From positions 1 to 11,171 of the forward strand of contig JALUYN010000415.1 in assembly GCA_027012915.1 (NCBI GenBank): a stretch of DNA of 11,171 nucleotides, given 5' to 3'. This document shows positions 1 through 5,855 of the stretch, piece by piece. The stretch's first letter is position 1, and each line of letters opens with the position of its first letter. The DNA comes from Cellvibrionaceae bacterium. GTDB taxonomy: Bacteria > Pseudomonadota > Gammaproteobacteria > Pseudomonadales > Cellvibrionaceae. The notes below the pieces were generated by a model that was not told the origin of the DNA, did not search any database, and was given only the letters and a program-made list of their open reading frames with translations. Both the position numbers and the translations under genes were made by a program.

Positions 1-835
<835 letters not shown>

Positions 836-853
836 CTATAGCCTCGCTGTTTT

Positions 854-871
854 CTGTCACTTTGTTGACAG
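854..871. promoter_or_regulatory. Short dyad upstream of katG
   Basis: CTGTCA, six bases, TGACAG: a perfect 6-bp inverted repeat about 22 bases before the katG start codon. It could be an operator or a stem-loop in the katG leader. It does not match an OxyR site that I can recognise. No -10/-35 pair is evident between it and the repeat element that begins at 874, so the katG promoter may lie inside or beyond that element. Confidence 0.4.
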
Positions 872-873
872 TG

Positions 874-1030
874 TTAGGGAACCTCTGATCAAGTCTATAG
901 TTGCTCTGCGTTAGGTGGTCACGCTTAACCTGTACACCTCGGTTAAGCGTGACCTGACGCGTGCATAGTTGGTGATTGCGTCACAGCCAGAAAGCCAGAG
1001 TAGCCATAGACTTGATCAGAGATCGACAAG
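874..1030. repeat. MITE-like palindromic repeat, copy 1 (short form)
   Basis: Both ends carry inverted CTCTGATCAAGTCTAT (881-897 region and 1005-1021 region). The left end also keeps a TTAGGGAACC lead-in like the TTGAGGAACC of copy 2 at 5581-5851. The block CACAGCCAGAAAGCCAGAG (982-1000) appears in copy 2 in reverse complement at 5611-5629, so copy 1 is inverted relative to copy 2. GCGTGACCTGA followed by GCGTGCATA is also shared. This copy is about 115 bp shorter in the middle, and its last 9 or so bases on the right have diverged, so the right boundary is approximate. It encodes no protein and is best described as a non-autonomous inverted-repeat element. Confidence 0.8.
917..954. other. 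Perfect 14-bp stem-loop inside repeat copy 1
   Basis: GGTCACGCTTAACC, ten unpaired bases, GGTTAAGCGTGACC. All 14 pairs match, and GCGT/ACGC pairing at 908-911 and 957-960 extends the structure beyond an internal loop. No T-run follows on either strand, so it is not a standard intrinsic terminator. It is absent from copy 2 in this form. It could slow polymerase or protect RNA ends upstream of katG. Confidence 0.75.
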
Positions 1031-1167
1031 ACTAAAGAACACCCGGCTAACGGAAAATCGGGTTAACTCGAAGACTGTGTTCCATTTTTCTAAACCATCG
1101 GAGTTAACGACCAAACAAAGGAGGATCAATACAACTTACTGCCGCAAAAGCTGAACTGCACGAATAT
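1031..1167. other. Non-coding stretch between repeat copy 1 and the LysR remnant
   Basis: No credible gene seen. It contains one 8-bp perfect inverted repeat, GTTAACTC (1062-1069) and GAGTTAAC (1101-1108), with 31 bases between. This may be a weak structure downstream of the LysR remnant or an upstream site for katG. An open frame on the plus strand from 969 begins inside the repeat element, has no good ribosome site, and is not believed. Confidence 0.4.
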
Positions 1168-1290
1168 TTAGCTCAATTCGGCCGACAGCCATTGTGAAAA
1201 CACCTGCGCACTTCGATTCGCCCTACTCCGTTGCGGCATGACAAGATAATAAGACAGCCCATCAAAGGTGGTGTTCATGGCCTCATCCTC
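1168..1290 (-). pseudogene. LysR-family transcriptional regulator, C-terminal remnant cut by the IS
   Basis: Reading right to left from the IS edge, the frame gives EDEAMNTTFDGLSYYLVMPQ, then a stretch ending VFSQWLSAELS and a TAA at 1170-1168: 40 codons. The [FL]-x-GLSYYLV-x-P segment followed by a basic linker and a final F-x-x-WL-x-xE helix is the usual tail of the effector-binding domain of GcvA-type LysR regulators. The DNA-binding helix-turn-helix and most of the effector domain are missing: the frame meets the IS end exactly at 1290. The sequence beyond the other IS end (2523 onwards) does not continue it, because the matching frame hits a stop after about a dozen codons with no LysR character. 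It is too short to be functional. The family call rests on recognition of a short tail. Confidence 0.78.
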
Positions 1291-1316
1291 TGAATCGCCA
1301 CCAGTTCTCTAGACAC
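1291..1316. repeat. IS left terminal inverted repeat
   Basis: This end matches the reverse complement of 2497-2522 at 23 of 26 positions, the first 16 without a mismatch. The orfB stop codon (TAG, 1311-1309) lies inside it. Confidence 0.92.
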
Positions 1317-2184
1317 TTTCCTGCCTCGTTTCTTGGTAACGCTTTTCATACTCTACAGGCGACAGTTGGTTATTAAAACCATGCCGACGTTTTGCGTTGT
1401 AGAACATCTCAATGTAATCAAATATGTCGCTGCGTGCGTCGTCTCGTGTGGAGTATATTTTTCGTTTTACCCTTTCTCGCTTAAGTAACTGGAAGAAGCT
1501 TTCAGCCACTGCGTTGTCGTGGCAATTTCCGCGACGACTCATGCTGCCTTCTAGTCCGTGAGCCTTTAGAAAAGCGCTCCAGTCGTGACTGGTGTATTGG
1601 CTGCCTTGGTCAGAATGGACGGTTACGGTTGAGCTTGGACTCCGCCGCCAAACGGCCATAAGTAAAGCGTCCAGAACCAGCTCTTTGGTAATGCGCGATT
1701 GCATCGACCAGCCAATGACTTTGCGTGAAAACAGATCGACAACAACGGCCAGATATAGCCAGCCTTCGTGGGTACGTATATGGGTGATGTCCGTTACCCA
1801 TGATTGGTCTGGAGCCTCTGGACTGAACTGCCGTTGCAGGCGGTTAGGTACGACGATGTGACTCGAACCCGCTTTGTGACGAGGCTTTCGATAGCCTACT
1901 TGAGCCTTAAGCCCTTCAGTTCTCATTAGCCTGTGTACACGATTCGGCCCACAGCGCTCTCCATGATCTCGTAGGTCGCTATGGATCTTGCGATACCCAT
2001 ACACACCACCAGATTCCAGCCAGAACTGTTTTATCAAGCCTGTTAGTCGTTCGTCCTGCTTGGCTCGTTTCGACTTGGGCTGTTTACGCCATGCGTAATA
2101 ACCGCTGGGATGCACATCCAGTAGTTGGCACAACATCAGCGTAGGCAGTACTTGGCTGTGATCCCGAATAAAGGCGTACCTCAC
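1309..2184 (-). CDS. IS3-family transposase OrfB, DDE integrase core
   Basis: Catalytic half of the transposase, 291 codons. An HTH_21-like N-terminal segment (about residues 45-105, with GVYGYRKIHSDL) precedes an rve integrase core. The acidic triad is D132 (WVTDITH), D192 (VHSDQGSQY) and E228 (NAVAESFF), giving 35 residues between the second Asp and the Glu, the DD(35)E spacing. The end contains the common YNAKRRH and LSPVEYE motifs. The nominal start is a GTG overlapping the orfA stop by four bases. In IS3 elements the active protein is usually made as an OrfAB fusion by -1 frameshifting, and the upstream frame here is open as needed (it reads SRGVLRQSHRVRYAF across the join). No disruption seen. 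Confidence 0.95.
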   Translation of the reverse strand: MRYAFIRDHSQVLPTLMLCQLLDVHPSGYYAWRKQPKSKRAKQDERLTGLIKQFWLESGGVYGYRKIHSDLRDHGERCGPNRVHRLMRTEGLKAQVGYRKPRHKAGSSHIVVPNRLQRQFSPEAPDQSWVTDITHIRTHEGWLYLAVVVDLFSRKVIGWSMQSRITKELVLDALLMAVWRRSPSSTVTVHSDQGSQYTSHDWSAFLKAHGLEGSMSRRGNCHDNAVAESFFQLLKRERVKRKIYSTRDDARSDIFDYIEMFYNAKRRHGFNNQLSPVEYEKRYQETRQESV

Positions 2185-2459
2185 TCGGTGTGACTGGCGA
2201 AGTACGCCGCGGCTTTTTTTAGAATGTCGCGCTCCTCAGTGACACGCTGCAGCTCTTTCTTTAGACGACGTATCTCAGCTTGCTCATCAGCACGCTCTTG
2301 GTGCTTATTGGCATCAGGGCCGAACTTCTTGATCCAGGCATAAATACTGTGAGTAGTGGTTCCCAATCTGTCAGCGACTTCCGCAACGCTGTAGCCACGT
2401 TCGGTCACCTGCTTGACCGCTTCAATTTTAAATTCGTCTGGATATCGTTTGTTGCTCAT
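2181..2459 (-). CDS. IS3-family transposase OrfA, DNA-binding subunit
   Basis: 92-residue protein. It has a helix-turn-helix near residues 5-42 (YPDEFKIEAVKQ, YSVAEVADRLG, SIYAWIKKFG) and a leucine-zipper-like helix from about 55 to 82 (EIRRLKKELQRVTEERDILKK). It binds the IS ends and multimerises; alone it often represses transposition. I start it at MSNKRYPDEF because AGAGAGG lies 5-6 bases upstream of that ATG. A longer reading from 2480 would add seven residues without a better ribosome site. Confidence 0.93.
   Translation of the reverse strand: MSNKRYPDEFKIEAVKQVTERGYSVAEVADRLGTTTHSIYAWIKKFGPDANKHQERADEQAEIRRLKKELQRVTEERDILKKAAAYFASHTE
2214..2220 (-). promoter_or_regulatory. Programmed -1 frameshift slippery site (A7)
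   Basis: On the coding strand the codons CTA AAA AAA GCC sit near the end of orfA, giving seven consecutive A residues followed by G. Slipping back one base reads AGC CGC GGC and leads directly into orfB with no stop, producing the OrfAB fusion. The sequence and frames are seen; use of the site is known for this family and inferred here. Confidence 0.85.
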
Positions 2460-2496
2460 AAACACCTCTCTTTGTGCCATTTTCTATGGCTGAAAG

Positions 2497-2522
2497 GTAT
2501 CTAGCAAACTGGTGGCGATTCA
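2497..2522. repeat. IS right terminal inverted repeat
   Basis: Partner of the left end; 23 of 26 positions match in inverted orientation. It lies about 40 bases upstream of orfA and would also contain or border the IS promoter. Confidence 0.92.
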
Positions 2523-2678
2523 CGTAGCGATCAGCGCATAAGTCAAGCAACGGAAAAGCCGTCAGATGCTTGGCTTTGTTAAGAGCCTTCACTAGCCCAG
2601 ACTTCCAAGCATTGCCACTAAAAAAGCTATTCGTAAAAAGCGATGTTTGATGAAGGTGGTAACCATCCCGCTCTTTCC

Positions 2679-2888
2679 TCATTTCCTGAAAAATGCCCAA
2701 GCACACAAAATCCCACAAAATAAATACGAAATGATTGTGAAATAAAACGCAAAAGCATCATCTGCTAGAGCGATGTATCTCGACGCGGTTCCCGCCGTAG
2801 CAATTGCCAAAACTTTGCCAGCAAAAAATCCTTCGAAGGCTCCATATAGACAAATAGCGCAAAGTAGAAGTGCTGCTAATCTATCCAT
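2679..2888 (-). CDS. Small two-helix membrane protein, unknown function
   Basis: 69 residues. Two hydrophobic segments, about 3-35 (with charged or polar breaks E19 and K25) and 46-66, are separated by a polar stretch around SRYIALADDA, and the C-terminus is basic (FFRK). This suggests a small inner-membrane protein. AGGA lies six bases before the ATG, which supports a real gene. I do not recognise a family. It lies about 160 bp beyond the IS and reads toward it. An overlapping frame (2428-2718) that runs through the IS end is not supported by a ribosome site. Confidence 0.6.
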   Translation of the reverse strand: MDRLAALLLCAICLYGAFEGFFAGKVLAIATAGTASRYIALADDAFAFYFTIISYLFCGILCAWAFFRK

Positions 2889-3042
2889 TTACGGTCCTGG
2901 ATTATATTGTGGTGTCATACTGGAAATTCTCTGGTTGACGATATTAGTTAAAACAGTTGAAGGGGCTACAGTAGATTTCAGTCCTGATGTATCTGCCTTG
3001 CATTACTTTCTTTAGTTTGAAGTAGTTACAGGTGTGTGAAAT

Positions 3043-3066
3043 CACCCATTCGGGTGACGCTACGCA
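3043..3066. repeat. REP-like direct repeat, unit 1
   Basis: The unit has the form C-A-CCC-ATT-CGGGTGACGCTACGCA, including a small hairpin (CACCC/GGGTG). It matches unit 2 at 3114-3137 at 19 of 24 positions in direct orientation. Confidence 0.55.
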
Positions 3067-3113
3067 AATGTCCGTTCAGGGTTATTTTGAGCCATACTGA
3101 CAGCTATCGAAAA

Positions 3114-3137
3114 CGCCCAAACGGGTGATGCTTCGCA
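3114..3137. repeat. REP-like direct repeat, unit 2
   Basis: Second unit, 71 bases after the first, with the core CGGGTGATGCTTCGCA and the same CCC/GGG hairpin centre. Two neighbouring palindromic units of this kind resemble REP/BIME-type intergenic repeats, but family membership is not established. Confidence 0.5.
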
Positions 3138-3314
3138 GGCGGTTACACGTCAGGTGAATCGCAATGATGGCGTTATGAAGCATGTTCTGATCAGCGTAAA
3201 GTCGCCGTTAGAAACGACCGGTATCATGCGGGTTTGGGTAATACCAAGGGCTTTGGCTCTTCCTTAAGGCTAATTAAGGTTAAGCGCCATTGAGCTCTAT
3301 TACCTGAATAGAGC

Positions 3315-3350
3315 AAACTGCAAGGCGGCTAATAGCCGCCCTGCAGTTTT
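3315..3350 (-). terminator. Intrinsic terminator after the GST gene
   Basis: Two bases beyond the GST stop codon the transcript would form AAACTGCA, one base, GGCGGC, loop TATTA, GCCGCC, one base, TGCAGTTT. This is 14 pairs around one mismatch with a GC-rich core. The T-run on the minus side is short (TTTG), while the plus side ends TTTT, so it may work in both directions. It marks the end of the transcription unit 3353-5511 or longer. Confidence 0.85.
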
Positions 3351-3352
3351 AA

Positions 3353-4060
3353 TCAACGAGCGAAAACGCCAACTTCCTGCTGCACTCTTTCAGCATAGTC
3401 ACACAATTCCGGGAACTCTCTGATCATCGGCGTTAGCCAGGTATCGGGTTTATTGTCGACAGCACCGGATATCAGCGCGGCTACGGCAAAATCAAAAACG
3501 GTGAGTTCTTCCCCTAGCAGAAAGCGGGAGCTCTTCACGGCTCTGTTGAGCGCATCCAGATCCCGACTGGCAAAGTCTTTCTGTTCCTGCAGGGAATGTT
3601 TGCCCAACCCCTGCAAATCGTAGGTTTTTCTTACCTGAGAACGCGCAACGGTTTTTACCAATTGCTTCAATGGGAAGGGCATGCTGCCAAAGAAGCCCTC
3701 GACAACATTGGGCCACCACTCGTCATCCAGCCAGCGACTGGCCACCATAATCCAGTATAAGTGATCTTCCGCAAGTCGGGTATAGGCCGTTCCCCGGGCT
3801 ATTTGATCGTCACTGAGATTACCGAAGAGCTTGCCATCATTACTGCGATCGAGGTACTCCAGAATAATTTCTGAGTCTGCTATTTTTTCGCCATTAACAT
3901 CGATAAACGGCAGCTTTCCCTTTGGCGCTTTGCGCGGGTCTGACATCTCTTCAATCTGATAATCCAGTCCCAGCCAGTGCAGAGCCATTTCGACCTTGAG
4001 GCAAAAAGGGCTGACATTGCGCAGACCGAATGCGGCAGGAAATGTGTATAACGTAATCAT
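3353..4060 (-). CDS. Glutathione S-transferase-like protein, metaxin/FAXC type
   Basis: 235 residues with a thioredoxin-fold N-terminal domain (about 1-75) and an all-helical C-terminal domain (about 90-230). Seen: LYTFPAAFGL at the start, the SPFC motif (C20) followed by LKVEMAL, the cis-proline loop KLPFIDVNG (P51), and the D62-S63-E64 turn that contacts the gamma-glutamyl group of glutathione in GSTs. The SPFCLKVE signature is characteristic of FAXC/metaxin-like GSTs rather than classical detoxifying classes, so its substrate is unknown. Start: MITLYTF at 4060 has GAGGGAG upstream. A longer frame from 4159 would overlap the preceding gene and lacks such a site. It follows the helical-repeat gene by 34 bases and is the last gene before the terminator. 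Confidence 0.88.
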   Translation of the reverse strand: MITLYTFPAAFGLRNVSPFCLKVEMALHWLGLDYQIEEMSDPRKAPKGKLPFIDVNGEKIADSEIILEYLDRSNDGKLFGNLSDDQIARGTAYTRLAEDHLYWIMVASRWLDDEWWPNVVEGFFGSMPFPLKQLVKTVARSQVRKTYDLQGLGKHSLQEQKDFASRDLDALNRAVKSSRFLLGEELTVFDFAVAALISGAVDNKPDTWLTPMIREFPELCDYAERVQQEVGVFAR

Positions 4061-4094
4061 AAAAACTCCCTCTTGAATGATAAAACGCTTCGAA

Positions 4095-5015
4095 TTACAG
4101 GTCGTCGAATCCACCCAGGTTGGGGGGTTCAAAATCGCCGAATTCACCGGGTTGAACATGGTAGATAAAATTGGCTTTGCTTTTCACCTCGCCCCTGAAA
4201 TGCTCGGGAACATAAGCGAAGTACTCGTTTAGCATAAACCCCATCATCTCTTTACCTTCCAGAGCATCGATACACATGGTTCGCGTCAACATCTGTGTTG
4301 GCAGGTACTTAATGGCGTATAAATCTGACTTGAGAATGCGCTCACAGAGCTCTGGGGTAAAACGCTCTTTAGGAATGCGTGCAACGTCCTCGTCCCGAAT
4401 AGGAACCCAGGTAAGGGGTTCTTTTGCAGAAAGTACGCAGTGTATGGCGGCATCCAATACCGGGTCCGTTAACAGATGCGCGGGGACGAAACGCAGACAA
4501 GCATCTCGGGTAACAGCTTTCAGACACATGGCTTCCGTAATCAGAGATTCCGGAACATGCTCCAATAGATATGGTGCCTGATCGACCGCAGCCTGGCATC
4601 TGGCCTCTGTGCGCAGTTCTTCTGGCAAATGCGCCAGGAAGGATTTATCCGCAGCCAGCACTTTGTCAATGTACTCATCACCAAAGAACTCCAATCCCAT
4701 GACGAACAACTCTGGGTTGAGACTAACAAGGAAGGGATTGCGCTCTAGTAACGCATCAAAAAAGTCCAGGCTTCGAAAATCCTCAGGCAAAGCTCGCAGC
4801 ATGGTTTCTTTATAGAGACCATTGGCGATCCACTCGGCGATTACAGAGTGCGATTTAAAGCGCTCTGGAATAGCCTCCCAGGCCTGATCATCAAAACAGA
4901 GAGCCAACCGACAGCAGGATTCGGACTTTTGATCTTCGCTTAAATCACGAAGACGGCACTGCTCGGTGCGCAGTGCATCAAAACACTCTTGCTGCGTACT
5001 GTTTTCGTTAATCAT
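4095..5015 (-). CDS. Alpha-helical repeat protein (DUF4116-like repeats), unknown function
   Basis: 306 residues with no signal peptide or membrane span, so probably cytoplasmic. The body is about eight degenerate units of roughly 24 residues with the pattern L-x-x-[LV]-P-x-x-[LF]-x-T-x-x-x-C-x-x-A-[VL]. Clear examples are LAHLPEELRTEARCQAAVDQ, LEHVPESLITEAMCLKAV and IKYLPTQMLTRTMCIDAL. Such units recall DUF4116-type repeats, which form helical solenoids that usually bind other proteins. The tail (GEFGDFEPPNLGGFDDL) is acidic and unstructured-looking. Its ATG overlaps the end of the upstream 167-aa gene by 8 bases, which argues for translational coupling and joint function. The role is unknown; the repeat reading is from sequence and the scaffold role is inference. 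Confidence 0.82.
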   Translation of the reverse strand: MINENSTQQECFDALRTEQCRLRDLSEDQKSESCCRLALCFDDQAWEAIPERFKSHSVIAEWIANGLYKETMLRALPEDFRSLDFFDALLERNPFLVSLNPELFVMGLEFFGDEYIDKVLAADKSFLAHLPEELRTEARCQAAVDQAPYLLEHVPESLITEAMCLKAVTRDACLRFVPAHLLTDPVLDAAIHCVLSAKEPLTWVPIRDEDVARIPKERFTPELCERILKSDLYAIKYLPTQMLTRTMCIDALEGKEMMGFMLNEYFAYVPEHFRGEVKSKANFIYHVQPGEFGDFEPPNLGGFDDL

Positions 5016-5511
5016 ACTGCCACCAAAATCGATTTTTCATATGCAGTGTAGAGCCATCTTTACGAATGAGATCTCGGGCTTGCGCTACTGCATCCATATA
5101 CTGTTTGTATTCGAATGTAAGAACGGGAAGCTTCGTGTAATCAGAAGTACTTTCGCGACTGGTGGTCATGTCATAGTATTTCCAGGATCGCCAGCAAACC
5201 ACTTGCTGGTTATAGATCTCAATCAGGCAGTTGTAGTCCCAGTCGTCCCAGTTATCCCAAAGGTCACAGACAAACGGATGAATTCGGGCACCATGTTGAT
5301 CCAGCGTGTGCATAACTTCGGCCGTGCCCAACCCTGCAATGCATGGCTTGGCCCAGGAATCAGGCTGGGTCTTTTCAAAGGCCGTCAATGATTCCAGGTA
5401 AGATTTGCCATCGATGATAGTGTCAAATACAAGCCCCAAGCTGGATACGTCTCTACCCGGCTCTCCCTGAACCGGTTGAAATTCGATCACATTGACAGAG
5501 GGTGTTTGCAT
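5008..5511 (-). CDS. 167-residue protein of unknown function, first gene of a coupled pair
   Basis: I do not recognise a family. The protein is soluble and mixed alpha/beta in character. The middle (about 84-113) is very rich in Trp, Asp and Tyr: LWDNWDDWDYN, then VVCWRSWKYYD. The end is FWWQYD. No signal peptide or membrane span. Its last codons overlap the start of the helical-repeat gene, so the two are probably made together. A stem-loop covers the bases just upstream of its ATG. The only purine-rich ribosome site candidate (GGAAG) is about 12 bases away and lies within that structure, so expression may be low or controlled. Its first seven residues, MQTPSVN, resemble the MHTPSVN start of the acyl-CoA synthetase upstream. 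The in-frame upstream sequence has a TAA about 26 bases before the ATG, so no earlier start exists. Confidence 0.75.
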   Translation of the reverse strand: MQTPSVNVIEFQPVQGEPGRDVSSLGLVFDTIIDGKSYLESLTAFEKTQPDSWAKPCIAGLGTAEVMHTLDQHGARIHPFVCDLWDNWDDWDYNCLIEIYNQQVVCWRSWKYYDMTTSRESTSDYTKLPVLTFEYKQYMDAVAQARDLIRKDGSTLHMKNRFWWQYD

Positions 5512-5518
5512 TGAGACA

Positions 5519-5544
5519 GGCCACTTCCACGAAAATTAGTGGCC
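5519..5544 (-). promoter_or_regulatory. Stem-loop over the ribosome site of the 167-aa gene
   Basis: GGCCACT and AGTGGCC pair perfectly (7 bp, 12-base loop), ending seven bases before the start codon. The GGAAG that could serve as ribosome site sits at the loop/stem border, so folding would limit translation of this gene and, through coupling, of the next one. Structure seen; control is inferred. Confidence 0.5.
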
Positions 5545-5580
5545 CTAAAGGTAACTTGGGGCAGTCCAAATGACCACCCC

Positions 5581-5851
5581 TTGAGGAACCTCTGGTCAAA
5601 TCTATGGCAGCTCTGGCTTTCTGGCTGTGCTGCAATCAAGGCACAACTTTGAAGGCATGCCGGGGCATGTCGAAAAGTTGTAACACAGAGTGCGGCGCAG
5701 ACAGAAAGCCCCGAAGGGCGCGGCCTGAAGCGCACATCTGCGGTGTTGCACTTCTTGCAAAGGACTACGGCCATTAGCTGCGAAGTGCGCCTTGCATATG
5801 CACGCTTCAGGTCACGCAGAGCAGCTATAGACTTGACCAGAGGTTCCTCAA
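5581..5851. repeat. MITE-like inverted-repeat element, copy 2 (long form, 271 bp)
   Basis: Terminal inverted repeats of 35 bases (5581-5615 and 5817-5851) begin TTGAGGAACCTCTGGTCAA and differ at three positions. Inside is a second layer of symmetry: CCTGAAGCG (5724-5732) with CGCTTCAGG (5803-5811), GAAG...CTTC palindromes at 5727-5754 and 5782-5808, and ACAACTTT (5643-5650) with AAAGTTGT (5674-5681). There is no transposase. The frames crossing it are not protein-like. No clear target duplication is seen. The right end stops four bases short of the acyl-CoA synthetase stop codon, and it fills most of the 344-base gap to the next gene, so it would be transcribed if these genes form one operon. 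Confidence 0.88.
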
Positions 5852-5855
5852 CAAA

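Larger units (their letters stand above)
1291..2522 (-). mobile_element. IS3-family insertion sequence, complete, 1232 bp
   Basis: The element has two overlapping transposase frames (orfA, orfB) between imperfect 26-bp terminal inverted repeats starting TGAATCGCCACCAGTT at 1291 and, inverted, ending at 2522. The termini begin TG and end CA as usual for IS3. All parts needed for activity look intact: helix-turn-helix and leucine zipper in OrfA, DD(35)E in OrfB and a slippery A run. The flanks (CTC before, CGT after) show no 3-5 bp direct duplication. Together with the missing LysR 5' end, this suggests an IS-adjacent deletion or recombination between two copies. The subgroup is uncertain, IS3-like or IS51-like. 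Confidence 0.95.
2889..3314. other. About 430 bp without a recognisable gene; REP-like repeats and stem-loops
   Basis: No frame with a convincing start or protein character on either strand. It holds two related 24-base units (3043-3066 and 3114-3137) and a perfect 8-bp stem GCTCTATT/AATAGAGC at 3294-3314 directly next to the GST terminator. Between about 3140 and 3290 the frames are broken by stops; this could be decayed coding sequence, but I cannot name a parent. Confidence 0.45.

Noticed and set aside
917..954. GCTTAAC ... GTTAAGC in copy 1 as an integron attC site
   Set aside because: The two core-like heptamers are only about 12 bases apart, with no inner L boxes; real attC sites are longer. 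It is part of a perfect hairpin in a repeat element.
969..1154. 61-codon plus-strand frame, whose start resembles a frame in the other repeat copy (SQPESQS / AQPESQS)
   Set aside because: The shared residues come from the shared repeat DNA (CACAGCCAGAAAGCCAGAG); the frames diverge once outside it and have no ribosome site.
2428..2718. 96-codon minus-strand frame running from the right flank through the IS end
   Set aside because: It starts at a TTG inside the membrane-protein gene, has no ribosome site, and its last third is IS end plus orfA leader in another frame.
2889..2910. TATAAT on the minus strand just before the small membrane protein gene as its promoter
   Set aside because: It lies only about 13 bases before the start codon, with no -35 element at a proper distance; transcription would start within the ribosome site.
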